Source: Mycobacterium sp. GA-2829 (GTDB lineage: Bacteria; Actinomycetota; Actinomycetes; Mycobacteriales; Mycobacteriaceae). From it: 64,000 bases of DNA. Where the stretch lies: assembly GCF_001499965.1 (NCBI RefSeq), contig NZ_LQIT01000004.1, positions 1 to 64,000 on the forward strand, written 5' to 3'. Within the stretch, counting starts at the first letter, position 1; every line of letters begins with the position of its first letter. Shown piece by piece: positions 1 to 9,224 of this stretch. The notes beneath the pieces are model-generated. The model was not told the DNA's origin and made no database searches. It saw nothing but the letters and a program-made list of their open reading frames with translations. Position numbers and translations under genes: made by a program.

Positions 1-115
1 CGCGTCTGCCTGCGCCGGGCGCCCCCCATCCCGCCCCCTCCCGCCCCCCCCCCCCCCCCCGCCTGGTCCCGCGCCCCCCCCCCCCCCCGGGGGGCGCCCC
101 TCCCCTCCCGCCCCA
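1..115. other. Low-complexity poly-C/poly-G stretch, probable contig-end artefact
   Basis: This stretch is made almost only of C and G, with two C homopolymers of roughly 15-20 bases (near 46-60 and 73-88). No codon pattern is visible. It abruptly turns into normal coding sequence at about 115, in the middle of a pyruvyl transferase gene. That is how low-quality read ends at a contig boundary look, so the N-terminus of the first gene should not be translated through it. Confidence 0.75.
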
Positions 116-117
116 CC

Positions 118-816
118 TTCGGGAACACGACGCTAGCCAAGATCCGCGCCGCGGGCATCGAAGGCGAGCTGGCACGAGATCTCGAGCGCTTCGATGCGCT
201 TTCAGTCCGCGACGGAAATTCCCGCTCGATCGTTCGCGAGCTGACCGGCCGCGAGCCTCTCCTGCACGTCGATCCTGCGCTAGCCCACGATCTCCTGGCC
301 GATCCGCGCGTGCCGAAGAGTCGGCTACACGCCGATCCATACCTCATCGTGTACGGCTACTCAGGCCGGCTGACACCACACGAGAATGCGTCGCTTCGCG
401 ACTACGCCCGTCAGATCGGGGCGCGGGTCCTGACATTCGGCGGAGTGCAGGAGTGCGGCGACGCCTTTGTCGAGTGCAGCCCGTTCGAACTACTCGCCTA
501 TTTCCGTGACGCGGTTGGAATCGTGACAGACACGTTCCACGGCACGATTTTCTCGATCATCAATCATCGCCCGTTTGCGACCATCGTCCGCGCGAGCACC
601 GCAGGAGGGTACGGCAACGAGGAGAAGCTCAAGTTCCTTCTGGAAACGTTCGGGCTGTCGTCACGTCGGCTCGACGGTCCGGAGGCGATCGGCCAACTAC
701 TGTCCACCCCTCTGGACGATGGCGCGATCGACGCGGCTCTGGCTTCGGAGCGTGCCAGCGCTCGAAACTACCTCGCCGCGAACGTTCTTTTTCCGACCGC
801 CCAGGAGATGCCGTGA
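118..816 (+). CDS. Polysaccharide pyruvyl transferase family protein, 5' truncated
   Basis: The frame is open from about 118, where good sequence begins, to the stop at 814-816, giving about 232 residues of C-terminal part. Family features are visible: RFDALSVRDGNSR, then a Pro/Asp-rich loop (HVDPALAHDL), and the C-terminal signature VTDTFHGTIFSIINHRPF. Members of the CsaB/WcaK-like family transfer pyruvate ketals from phosphoenolpyruvate to sugars of exopolysaccharide or cell-wall glycans. The stop overlaps the GTG start of the next gene (GTGA), so the two are probably translationally coupled. The true start is lost in the artefact at the window edge. The family call is firm; the acceptor sugar is unknown. 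Confidence 0.85.
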   Translation, partial: FGNTTLAKIRAAGIEGELARDLERFDALSVRDGNSRSIVRELTGREPLLHVDPALAHDLLADPRVPKSRLHADPYLIVYGYSGRLTPHENASLRDYARQIGARVLTFGGVQECGDAFVECSPFELLAYFRDAVGIVTDTFHGTIFSIINHRPFATIVRASTAGGYGNEEKLKFLLETFGLSSRRLDGPEAIGQLLSTPLDDGAIDAALASERASARNYLAANVLFPTAQEMP

Positions 817-1850
817 AAAGGAATACGACCAGGTCGAAGCAGCAGGCCAAGAAGGTTCTGCAGAAGGTCCGGCTGCGGTATCTCGCGCACAAGGATGTCG
901 CGCGCTTCTCGAGGACCGCTTCGTTCTCCATCTTTGACACCGATTACGAGCAAGTGGTCTCGCGCATCATGTACAACGTCCACGCGATAGAGAAAGGTCT
1001 TGCCCGTACGGCTGACTTCCGTCCCGGGTTCGGCCGTAAAGCCTTGTCCGATCTGAACGACACCTTGGTCGTCTACCGCACCGCGGGTCATGATCTCGAC
1101 GGTTTCGCATACGGACAAGGCGTCTCGATACTTCAGCGGTACCGTGAGTTGCACGCCAAATTCGACCACGACGTCAGCTTCCTCGAAGAGATCGTCGATC
1201 CGGCATTCCTAGATGCCGTCGCGGACAAAGGAGTCGCGGGAACCAAGATCGTCCGACGTGCCGAAAAGCAAGACAACGATCAGAAGAACTTCTACCAGTT
1301 GGCGGCCGGCCGCAGCAGTGTCCGCCAATTCTCCGGCCGGCCGATCGATACTTCAAAGGTGATGGCCGCACTGCGCGCCGCCGAGAAGACGCCCTCGGTG
1401 TGTAACCGCCAGGGCTGGCGAGTCTACTGGGTGGAGGATAAGGACCTCGCGGCACGAGTCCTCAAACACCAGAGGGGATTTGGGCAACGACAGATGCCAG
1501 AGGTGCTACTGACCATCACGGTGTCCAACAGCACGTTCCTCAGCCCGGTCGAGCGTAATGAGGCCTTCGTTGATGGTGGACTCTTCTCGATGTCCGTCAT
1601 GTACGGCCTTGAATATGAAGGGCTCGCTGCGGTGCCGCTCAACGCAATGATGTACTACAAGGATCAAGCTGCGGTGCGCGAATTGCTGTCCATCGACGAC
1701 TCGGAGATGATCACCATGTTCATCGCTGTCGGAGACTTCCCGGAGGAAACGGTTGTGCCGATTTCCGATCGGAAGCCTGCAGCCTCATTCGTCCGTCGAC
1801 GCGGCGAAGGGTCATCTGCAGCGCAACCAGCGGTGATCGCCGGTCAGTGA
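813..1850 (+). CDS. Nitroreductase-like family protein of the exopolysaccharide locus
   Basis: 345 residues starting at a GTG that overlaps the preceding stop. The N-terminal ~150 residues are basic and helical (KRNTTRSKQQAKKVLQKV). The C-terminal part from about residue 168 carries the nitroreductase-fold pattern SSVRQFSGRPIDTSKVMAALRAAEKTPSVCNRQGW, split here as SSVRQF and TPSVCNRQGW, the usual FMN-contact elements. Nitroreductase-fold proteins bind FMN and reduce diverse substrates, but no substrate can be deduced. Coupling to a pyruvyl transferase and proximity to a BY-kinase place it in glycan synthesis. The fold assignment is good; enzymatic activity is unproven. Confidence 0.75.
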   Translation: MKRNTTRSKQQAKKVLQKVRLRYLAHKDVARFSRTASFSIFDTDYEQVVSRIMYNVHAIEKGLARTADFRPGFGRKALSDLNDTLVVYRTAGHDLDGFAYGQGVSILQRYRELHAKFDHDVSFLEEIVDPAFLDAVADKGVAGTKIVRRAEKQDNDQKNFYQLAAGRSSVRQFSGRPIDTSKVMAALRAAEKTPSVCNRQGWRVYWVEDKDLAARVLKHQRGFGQRQMPEVLLTITVSNSTFLSPVERNEAFVDGGLFSMSVMYGLEYEGLAAVPLNAMMYYKDQAAVRELLSIDDSEMITMFIAVGDFPEETVVPISDRKPAASFVRRRGEGSSAAQPAVIAGQ

Positions 1851-1892
1851 AACCAGCAGGGCTGTAGCGGATTAGGCGTCTCAGCCCATCAC

Positions 1893-3326
1893 CTACGCCG
1901 TGGACGACTTCTTCGCGCTGTGCCGCTGACGAAGCGTCACTCCGGAATCTGTGTTGGATGAAGATGCCGCGCTGTCTTCGCCGTAGTAGCTGTAGCTGTA
2001 GCTGTACGCCGAGCCACCTCGAATCGGCGTCATTGTGAATACCGCACCGAGAACTGAAGCTCCGACGTCGGTAAGGCTGCCGACCGCGTGGGTCAGCTGG
2101 TCACGCTTCGTCTGTCCGAACCGCGCCATGATCAGCACACCGTCGGCCCCCGCTGCCAGAATCGCAGCATCGGTGACAGCTAGCAACGGGGTGGTGTCCA
2201 CGATGACGTAGTCGAAGCGAGTGCGTAGTTCTTTGAGCACCTTCTTCGCCGCCAACGAACCCAGCAACTCGCTCGGATTCGGAGGGATGGCCCCCGACGT
2301 GAGGACACTCAGCCCCGGGAAACGGCTCTCTTGCAGGGCGTCGTCCAGGGAGGCTCCGCCGCTGAGTACGGTGCTGAACCCGACGGGACCCACCATGTCG
2401 AGGTACTTGTGCAGTGTCGGGCGGCGCATATCGCCGTCGACGATCACCACACTGTGCTCAGCTTCCGCCAAGGCCAGGGCGATATTGATCGCCGTGGTCG
2501 ATTTTCCCTCGCTGGGAACAGAACTCGTCACGACGATCACACGCGGAGGATTGTCTACCGCAAGGAATTGCAGATTCGTCCGCAACTTGCGGAACGCCTC
2601 GGCGATGGACGAATTATCGCTCTCGAACGGAATCGCCGGTTGCTTGCGCCGCTCTTTGTCGAGTGGGATGGTCCCTACGATCCCGGCACCCGTGATCTCT
2701 TCAACGGTCTTTCTGTCCTTCACCGTGTTGTCCAGCAGATCGCGCAGAAGTGCAAGCCCAATTCCGACAACTACGCCCAGCGCCAAGCCGATCGCGAGGA
2801 TCCGCTTCGTCTGCGGCACCACCGGTGCGTCAGCAATTGATGCACGCTGTTCCACCACCACCCGGGCGTCTGGCCGAGCACCGGCTTCGGGCGTCTCCAA
2901 TTCCCGTACGAGCGTGACGAACTCGTCCGACATCGTATTGGCGATGTCGCGGGCCCGGACGGGCGAAGGATCCAACACCGAGACATTTATCAGCACCGTG
3001 TCCGCTTTTGCGCTCGCCTTGACCTGCTGCCGCAGCGCTTCCGAGCTCATATCGAGGCCGAGCTTGTCAATCGTGCGCTGCGCCAGCGTTTCGCCTTTGA
3101 TCAGCTCGCTGTAGGAAATCACCCGCTCCTGAGAGAAGCGGTTACCCTGGTAGGTCTCGGCAAGTGTGGATCCGGCGGAGGTCGACACAAAGAGTCTCGT
3201 GGACGCCTGATACAGCGGGGTGGTCAGCAAAATCGTCGCTACCGCGCCCAGGAGAAAGACCACGATCGCCACGCAGACGGTGATCCACCTAGATCGCAGC
3301 GACTTGACGATGTCCTGCAGGTTCAA
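1893..3326 (-). CDS. Polysaccharide co-polymerase / BY-type tyrosine autokinase (Wzz-Wzc like)
   Basis: 477 residues from a TTG start preceded by AAGGGG. The N-terminal Wzz region has a first membrane helix at about residues 15-36 and a second at about 178-196, flanking an extracytoplasmic helical domain. The C-terminal cytoplasmic kinase shows Walker A (SSVPSEGKSTT), Walker A' (VVIVDGDMRRP) and Walker B-like (YVIVDTTPLL) motifs. It ends with a tyrosine cluster, SAYSYSYSYYGED, the expected autophosphorylation tail. Such proteins set chain length and control polymer export. The phosphatase partner is probably the low-molecular-weight PTP at 13841-14368. It is transcribed away from the pyruvyl transferase pair. 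Confidence 0.92.
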   Translation of the reverse strand: MNLQDIVKSLRSRWITVCVAIVVFLLGAVATILLTTPLYQASTRLFVSTSAGSTLAETYQGNRFSQERVISYSELIKGETLAQRTIDKLGLDMSSEALRQQVKASAKADTVLINVSVLDPSPVRARDIANTMSDEFVTLVRELETPEAGARPDARVVVEQRASIADAPVVPQTKRILAIGLALGVVVGIGLALLRDLLDNTVKDRKTVEEITGAGIVGTIPLDKERRKQPAIPFESDNSSIAEAFRKLRTNLQFLAVDNPPRVIVVTSSVPSEGKSTTAINIALALAEAEHSVVIVDGDMRRPTLHKYLDMVGPVGFSTVLSGGASLDDALQESRFPGLSVLTSGAIPPNPSELLGSLAAKKVLKELRTRFDYVIVDTTPLLAVTDAAILAAGADGVLIMARFGQTKRDQLTHAVGSLTDVGASVLGAVFTMTPIRGGSAYSYSYSYYGEDSAASSSNTDSGVTLRQRHSAKKSSTA

Positions 3327-3392
3327 CGCAACCCCTTAATGAAAGAACCATGCGGCTTCGATGTCCACGTAATGAACATCGGAAGCCTCAAA

Positions 3393-3869
3393 TCAAACTG
3401 TCTGGCGCCACGCCGCACCTGCATACGTGTAGAGCCCCCTTGGTGCACTGACGACACGATAGTGCCGGGAGGGGCCTTGAAGTGCGAGCCGGCGCACGGG
3501 GCCCATGGAACCGGCCGAATAATCCGGCAGCGACTGAGTGGATGCCGTATTCATCAACCGCATGTTCACGGCCGACATGCTTGTGTCGCCACTAGATCCC
3601 TTCGCGACCTCGCCGACCTTCCGGTCGAGGCGGTAATCGGTTCTATCGCCGGCCAAGTCTCTGATCACAACTTCGGCGTGAGGGGCCGCGTCACCAACGA
3701 TCGTGTGGGCCAATCGGGATTCCCACATAAAATTCTGCTCATCAGGAAAAGAGCTCCAGACCGCTATTTGCCTCTCACTCAATGCCTTCCCCAACGCATC
3801 GAGCATCTGGTCGCGATTGCAGACATACCCCCCCTGAGGCAATGATCCTGAGTGGATCGCAGTGAGCAT
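3393..3869 (-). pseudogene. Decayed DUF4012 gene remnant
   Basis: The minus-strand reading frame encodes a segment clearly related to the C-terminal half of the intact DUF4012 protein at 20400-22241. DALGKALSERQIAVWS here matches NALGKAVGERRIAVWS there, followed by LAHTIVGDAAPHAEVVI against LAHVVPDDPAPYASVVI, and SLPDYSAG against GLPDYVAD. Just after LPDYSAG the homology moves to another frame (APPGTIVSSV against VPKGAMVTSV, near 3447-3470), which indicates a frameshift near 3510. The N-terminal two thirds is absent and there is no plausible start. It is a fragment of a second DUF4012 gene beside the tyrosine kinase. Confidence 0.75.
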
Positions 3870-4543
3870 CTCAGAATACGCTCAGGTTGTCAACGCGAAC
3901 GATGGTTGCCGGGCGCGCCTATTTTCAGGGCGATACAGTTGGCCATGGCGCCGTTTGGTCACAGCCGCGCTTGATCGATAAATTGCGCATAAATAGCCAT
4001 TCTTGGCAACAGATTCACAGCCGACCTCGAACTTGACGCCGTGCCGACGTGAGGATGAAATACGTTCTCCCCCACCGCGTTTAGGCCGTCTGCCGATGCG
4101 GATCGATGCCGAACATCGGCAACTGCGCGACGTTCTGCGATATCTAGCAAATTCGCGATGACTGCCGTCTGGGATTCGCCCGCCTATCACGCAGTAAGCT
4201 GCGGTTCACACCGTGCCAAGTCGTTAGCTTGAGCGAATGATTTAGGAAAGAAGAACCACGGAACTCGAAAAAGGTTAGCTAAGAGAGCGAGCGGGCTGAC
4301 GTCAACTCTGTCATCCGGATCCTGAGCGGCTGATACCGGCAACGAGTCATGGCAAGGCCTCGAGCGCTCATCCCAGCAGCCCGGTGAACACATGGTTTTT
4401 CCCAGGCTCCATCGCGACCTGTCGGACTCGATGGAGACCATGCAGACGAGGTCGCCGTTCGCCACAGGGGCTGCGGCCTCGCGGGTGATCAGCTAGCGCA
4501 ATGAGTTAGACGTCGCACCGACATTCATGCCGCGGATGCCGTG
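3870..4543. other. Non-coding stretch, no convincing gene
   Basis: About 670 bases between the DUF4012 remnant and the methyltransferase. Short open frames exist on the minus strand (3882-4190 and 4187-4465), but their translations are rich in Arg, Ser and Cys, have no recognisable domain and lack good ribosome sites. A+T content is higher than in neighbours. It may contain the eroded remainder of the DUF4012 gene, but I could not align anything. Confidence 0.5.
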
Positions 4544-5296
4544 TCAGGTCTTCGACGCGTCGAACACCTTCTCACCGCGGAGAAGTCCATGACGAGAAAC
4601 AGATGGCTCCTCGGCGGTGAACTCAGCCAGCTCGAAACCTGCAGCCTTGATCCGGTCGCGCACGTCGCGTCCGAACATCCTGACGTGGTCGTCCTGGCCG
4701 AAGTATCGAACGCGGTCAGCCTTGGAGGTGTGTGTCGGGTCCTCGTAGGTCCGATCCCATCCCTCTACGATCGGGAACATCAACAGTGCATGTCCGCCAG
4801 GCCGCAGAATGCGGTGGATTTCTCGAAGTGCCTTCGTGTCGTCGACGTGTTCGAGAACGTGGGAACAGACAACGAGGTCGACGGACGCGTCCGGCAGGTC
4901 GATCGCCTCTATGTTGATGACGATGTCAGCGGCACCTGGTTCGAGGTCTGCCGACTGGTACGCCGATGATCGGCTGCGAAACAGCTTGGCGAGCACCTCT
5001 TCAGGCGCGAAGTGCAGAACCCGGGCGCCGTCCACCGCATCCGGGTGGGCCGAAACCCACAAGCCCATGAGGCGGTGGCGCTCCTTGGAGAAACACTTCG
5101 CGCACACTGCACCTCCGCGCGGAGGATTCCCGAAGGGCAGGAATTTCCCGGAGTATCCACAGAGATTGCACTCGTACTTCTCGACCCGCAAGAGGTTCGC
5201 AGTGCCCTTGAGTAAATAGAACGCCGATGGGCTTGCTTGACGGATCCCCCTGCTAAGCCTCGTCTTTAGTCCTTGCGCTGTCGCGGTCATCCCCAT
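4544..5296 (-). CDS. Class I SAM-dependent methyltransferase with N-terminal zinc ribbon
   Basis: 250 residues. A four-cysteine knuckle sits at about residues 38-66 (CNLCGYSGKF and CAKCFSKERHR). A methyltransferase core follows, with ADIVINIEAIDLPDASVDLV, then CSHVLEHVDD, and RILRPGGHALLMFP, typical of the Methyltransf_11 type that also occurs in O-antigen and capsule loci. It probably methylates a glycan or glycan precursor in the cytoplasm, which is inferred from context. It stands alone on the minus strand; the next minus gene starts about 190 bases upstream. Confidence 0.82.
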   Translation of the reverse strand: MGMTATAQGLKTRLSRGIRQASPSAFYLLKGTANLLRVEKYECNLCGYSGKFLPFGNPPRGGAVCAKCFSKERHRLMGLWVSAHPDAVDGARVLHFAPEEVLAKLFRSRSSAYQSADLEPGAADIVINIEAIDLPDASVDLVVCSHVLEHVDDTKALREIHRILRPGGHALLMFPIVEGWDRTYEDPTHTSKADRVRYFGQDDHVRMFGRDVRDRIKAAGFELAEFTAEEPSVSRHGLLRGEKVFDASKT

Positions 5297-5486
5297 TGCA
5301 TCAACCTACCAACTATATACATTGTGCGGCGGATTGAGGGCAGCGCAGCTGACGTCCACACAGCGTCCCGCGATGATCACGAGCTTGGAAGTCTGTCGCT
5401 CCGGCCGACGCCCTCGACTTGAAGCCCTGCCGGGACCGCTCGTGGTGAGCTCCATCACTTATGGCACTGGTCATCGGTCCGAGCGT

Positions 5487-6401
5487 TCAAGCTGGGCTGA
5501 CTTGTTCCTTCTCTCGCCTTGATGGCCAAGCTTCGCCGAGTTTTGAGGCCACCCATGCGATGACCGGAGAAAAAAATATTGCATACGCGAGCAGGTTATC
5601 TGCGAAGTTTATACCGAGCGCTACATACACCCCGACATGAAAACCGATCACAAGCACGAGCCACAATCTGAAAAGAAGCGGAAAGAAAACAACGAAAATG
5701 AGTCCGCCTTCAGCGATCAACGTGGCGTAATCGAGGAACTTCCAGAAGACACTGCTGTCGATGTTCAGGAGCCACGGTCCGAGCGGGCCCACCTTTTCGC
5801 CGAGTGCCAGATCCCTTGCCACGTAACCGCGCGTCGCGAACCTATCTAGCGAAGCCCAGCCACCGGCAACCTTCGGCACGGCCGCGGAAAGCATGGCCCA
5901 GCCGATCGTCATTGCGTAGAGGAGAACGGGGAAACCCCTGACTGCGACCGGATTCTGCCTCCGGCGCCGCCGGAAGATCGCGTCGACCGACCACATGCAA
6001 CCCCAGCCCGTGAAGGCCAGGAAGACCGGAGCCAACTCGAAAAGGATGAAGTGGTCGACTTTGGAGAAGGAGTACGAAACCCCAGAGCTGCAAATCAGGG
6101 CGATCGAAAGCCCAACCGACGCCGGTAGCGTCCACAGCCCTACCGCGACCATCGCTCCGAACAGGACTTTTGCCCCCATGAGCACATACAGTGTCGTGAG
6201 GTCGGGAGGCGTGGACAGCCATGCGAACAGTCCAGGACGTGGGTTCACGAAATCCGCGGGCACATCGGCTATCCAGGTGACGTCGCTGGGGAAGAGAATC
6301 ACCCAGATACCGAAGACAATCCGGAGCGCGGCCAGAACCCGAGGGTCGGGGGCGTACGCACGGGCAACCCACGCCAGACGCGATTCGATCCGGGCGATCA
6401 C
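5487..6401 (-). CDS. HTTM-domain-like multi-pass membrane protein
   Basis: 304 residues from a GTG at 6401 that overlaps the stop of the upstream gene (GTGA). A longer start at 6425 is possible. Several hydrophobic helices are visible (LRIVFGIWVILF, LYVLMGAKVLFGAMVAVGLW, VFLAFTGWGCMW, VLLYAMTIGWAMLSA, LLFRLWLVLVIGF). The pattern SFSKVDHFILFELAPVFLAFTG, with a conserved His between helices, resembles the HTTM (horizontally transferred transmembrane, VKG-carboxylase related) family. Function is unknown. It forms a two-gene unit with the small membrane protein upstream. Confidence 0.7.
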   Translation of the reverse strand: MIARIESRLAWVARAYAPDPRVLAALRIVFGIWVILFPSDVTWIADVPADFVNPRPGLFAWLSTPPDLTTLYVLMGAKVLFGAMVAVGLWTLPASVGLSIALICSSGVSYSFSKVDHFILFELAPVFLAFTGWGCMWSVDAIFRRRRRQNPVAVRGFPVLLYAMTIGWAMLSAAVPKVAGGWASLDRFATRGYVARDLALGEKVGPLGPWLLNIDSSVFWKFLDYATLIAEGGLIFVVFFPLLFRLWLVLVIGFHVGVYVALGINFADNLLAYAIFFSPVIAWVASKLGEAWPSRREKEQVSPA

Positions 6402-6901
6402 AGGACTATCGTCTTCCAGGCACAAGGCGGCTCACTCGCGACGGAAGAATCGGATATCCGCACTTTCGACGCTTGCCAGCATATTCGAACGGCCGTGGCG
6501 TCGATCCCAGAATCAATCTCGCCGATCCGCTCACGTAACCACGATTTGACCGAGGGTGAAATGTGCGACGGTTCGCTGTCTCTGAAAACATAATCGAACG
6601 AAGGGCGCGCAGTTGAGAAGCGGAAATCATCCATGAGCTCGGCCACCGGGATTTGTCGTATCGAGCCGTCGCTTCCGATCGCCTCCACGCGCGCGAACGT
6701 GACTCCGACTGTTCCGTCGTCCTTCGCGGCAGGACCGAAACTCGGCATTCGGATGCTCGGATATGGCTCGGGCCTTATCGCGAATGACAGGTATCCCTGT
6801 CCGATGAGTAGCAACGCGAATACGACAACGACGATCAATCGCCAAGGCGTCTTTTTCGGACTCTGCCCCGTGGCCACACGCTCCCCCTCCGCCTCCGACA
6901 C
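6398..6901 (-). CDS. Single-pass membrane protein of unknown function
   Basis: 167 residues. A short charged N-terminus is followed by one strong hydrophobic segment at about residues 21-41 (WRLIVVVVFALLLIGQGYLSF), then an extracytoplasmic portion with two cysteines near the C-terminus (VRICWQASK, EPPCAWK). No family is recognised. The stop overlaps the start of the HTTM-like gene, so the two products are probably co-translated and may act together at the membrane. Confidence 0.65.
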   Translation of the reverse strand: MSEAEGERVATGQSPKKTPWRLIVVVVFALLLIGQGYLSFAIRPEPYPSIRMPSFGPAAKDDGTVGVTFARVEAIGSDGSIRQIPVAELMDDFRFSTARPSFDYVFRDSEPSHISPSVKSWLRERIGEIDSGIDATAVRICWQASKVRISDSSVASEPPCAWKTIVL

Positions 6902-7009
6902 CGGGTACTTCGATATCAGAGCATGCTGTCGACCGTTGGTCGACCCCGTTCGAATAGTAGTGGGCCCGAGTGATCCCCACTCAGATGTCAGAAGGGGTTC
7001 GCCAGGAGG

Positions 7010-7903
7010 TCATGAGGCAGGTCTCGCGTACTCGTGGATTCGATAGTTGAACAGCGCCGCCAGGCGCCCATACCCTTTGAACAGATTGACAAATGGCTCC
7101 GCCTGCAGCCCTCTACCCATGACCAGCCCGAGCCCGAGCACAAAAACGCTGTACCCCGCACGCAGGACGCTCACAGCCAACCACGCCGGCGACAGATCTC
7201 CATGCTTCCGGCGTATCCGGGTCTCGGCGATGCCATTCCGGATGGCCCTGCGGCGAGCCCATCGCAGGGACAAGCGATTGTTCGGTACGTCCTCGTACAC
7301 CACCGCCTCGGCGCAGAAGACGATCCTGGATCCGGATTTCCTTATCCCCCAGAACAAGTCCGCATCCGAACCGCCAGTCAGGGAAAAAGACGGGTCGAAT
7401 CGCGGAGAGCCCGCCCGGACCCAGGCTTCACGGGTCAGCAGAGTGTTGTTGGTAGCCGCACTCGGAAGTTCAAGGCCACTCTCTTGAACCCGGCGTTGTA
7501 GGAAGCCTCCCCGCTCAACCCACTTGGGCGCCTCTTCGGGAAATACGCTCACTACAGGGCCTTGTACGACATCGGCTTGGGTGCGTCGGGCGTATGTGGT
7601 GAGCGTGGAGAGCCACTCGGGCGAAACCCACTCGTCGTCGTCCACGAAGATGATCGCGTGATAACGGTCGCTGAAGTGATCCAGCGCCCGGTTTCGCGCT
7701 GCCGCGATACCGGGCTCGGGCTCCACCAGATACAGGGGTCGAAGTGGGTGGTTGGTCGCAACGGCGCGAGCTGATTCGTCGGCATCATTATCGACCACGA
7801 CAACTTCCGCTGCGACCGAACCGACGGCTGTTGCAAGGCTATCCAGCAGATGCTGCAGCGCTGACGGTCGACGATACGAGGCGATTGCAATCAGATAGTT
7901 GTC
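7010..7903 (-). CDS. Family 2 glycosyltransferase
   Basis: 297 residues from the ATG at 7903, where the conserved domain begins (NYLIAIASYRRPSALQHLL). An upstream ATG at 8026 would add 41 unconserved residues. GT-A features are visible: VVVVDNDADES near residue 38 and the DXD-type IIFVDDDEWVSPEWL. A further acidic motif GGSDADLFWGIRKSG and a C-terminal helix with a hydrophobic stretch (LGLVMGRGLQ) are present. It transfers a nucleotide-activated sugar to a lipid-linked or growing glycan. Sugar specificity cannot be read. It is divergent from the pyruvyl transferase at 8127. Confidence 0.85.
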   Translation of the reverse strand, partial: DNYLIAIASYRRPSALQHLLDSLATAVGSVAAEVVVVDNDADESARAVATNHPLRPLYLVEPEPGIAAARNRALDHFSDRYHAIIFVDDDEWVSPEWLSTLTTYARRTQADVVQGPVVSVFPEEAPKWVERGGFLQRRVQESGLELPSAATNNTLLTREAWVRAGSPRFDPSFSLTGGSDADLFWGIRKSGSRIVFCAEAVVYEDVPNNRLSLRWARRRAIRNGIAETRIRRKHGDLSPAWLAVSVLRAGYSVFVLGLGLVMGRGLQAEPFVNLFKGYGRLAALFNYRIHEYARPAS

Positions 7904-8126
7904 CATAATCTGGCCATTCTCGTCGGTGTCGGCGGGAGCGCGCAGTTCCCTGATTGTCACGGAGCCATGCGATGGCTGGTTCGGCATCATCGACTTGACC
8001 ACAGCACCCCGATCGACCACCATCATGTCGAGGGTCCTTGACCGGACGATCCGGTCCGACTTGTGGTGCGCTTACAGGGGGGCGCGGGCTATAAGCTACA
8101 CGAGATCGACGGGGAGGAGTCGGGGG

Positions 8127-9224
8127 TTGGGACCCGGTAATGAGTTACCTGCCCTTTTCGTCCTTGGAAGTGGCCAGGACGACAATGTCGGCGACGTGGT
8201 TCTGAGGCGGGAATACTTCGACCGCCTTCGTCGATTCGGGCGGCTGCATATCTATCTCGGACCGGCGTCAGATGATTTCCTCAAGAGTCTGGCGCTTCAA
8301 GAAGCCGACGTCATCTACGACGAACTTCGGAGGTGGCACTCGGCCGCGTGGGGCGCCCTCTCCCGCGGGCCGGTTTGGTTCGTCGACAAGCCCGGTGAGC
8401 TCTTGGTCGACGGCCGTAGTTTCCGCCGCAACGTGAAGTTTCTCCCGCTGATCCTCGGCGTCAGGGCTCGCAAAGGGCAGGTGCTCCGCTTGGGAGTGGC
8501 TATGCGAGCGGAAAATCAGTTGTACGTGAAGATTTTGCGTCCACTTTTCCGTTTATCGACGTGCGTTCGATGGCGCGACACAGAATCTAGAACAGCATTC
8601 GGCTTTGGTGAGGTCTCTCCGGATTGGGCGTTCGGTTGGGAGTCGCCCGCGCGGGACGTCTCGAACACCAGCGGTGGTGACATTGCGGTCACGTACCGGG
8701 CAGACCGAGAGCCGCCATCCGACGCCATCATCGACTCGATTCGCGCGCTGGCCCACGCTGGTTCGAGGCGCATGGTCGTCGTCACTCAGGTCCGCCGAGA
8801 TGCAGAACGTAGTGCCGACCTCGCGTCACGCCTTGGCGGAGAGCTTATTCCGTGGCCCGCCGAGCGATCACTGGCAGAACACGAATGTGTCCTTCGCGAG
8901 GTCTACCGGAACAGCGCCATGGTGATAAGCGACCGCCTCCACGCCCTGATCGTCGGAATGACGGAAGGTGCAGTCCCCGTCTGCGTCACTGACCGCAGAG
9001 ACGCCAAGGTCGGCCGGCACCTCGACGCAGTCGGTTACCACCGCTCAACCACCACCGTTGGTGACACAACTTCTGCCGCACTGACCGAAGACCTTGCGCA
9101 GCACCTATCGAGGCGCGATGAGGCACTCACCGCAGTGCATGCGGCACTTAATGACCTCGACAATCTCACTCAACAGCTCGCAGCCCGCGCATCTACGCGA
9201 GGGCTGAAAGGTACTCCCCGTTGA
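8127..9224 (+). CDS. Polysaccharide pyruvyl transferase family protein
   Basis: 365 residues from a TTG preceded by a strong GGGGAGGAG at good spacing. An ATG at 8025 without a ribosome site is the alternative. N-terminal FVLGSGQDDNVGDVVLRREY is the typical nucleotide-binding-like start of the family. The C-terminal signature SAMVISDRLHALIVGMTEG corresponds to the D-R/T-x-H-G/A element. Pyruvylation gives the polymer acidic ketal groups. This is the second pyruvyl transferase of the locus. Its stop overlaps the TTG start of the flippase gene (TTGA), so the two are coupled. Confidence 0.83.
   Translation: MGPGNELPALFVLGSGQDDNVGDVVLRREYFDRLRRFGRLHIYLGPASDDFLKSLALQEADVIYDELRRWHSAAWGALSRGPVWFVDKPGELLVDGRSFRRNVKFLPLILGVRARKGQVLRLGVAMRAENQLYVKILRPLFRLSTCVRWRDTESRTAFGFGEVSPDWAFGWESPARDVSNTSGGDIAVTYRADREPPSDAIIDSIRALAHAGSRRMVVVTQVRRDAERSADLASRLGGELIPWPAERSLAEHECVLREVYRNSAMVISDRLHALIVGMTEGAVPVCVTDRRDAKVGRHLDAVGYHRSTTTVGDTTSAALTEDLAQHLSRRDEALTAVHAALNDLDNLTQQLAARASTRGLKGTPR

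Noticed and set aside
3882..4465. Two short minus frames of about 100 codons
   Set aside because: No ribosome sites, Arg/Ser/Cys-rich, no domain.
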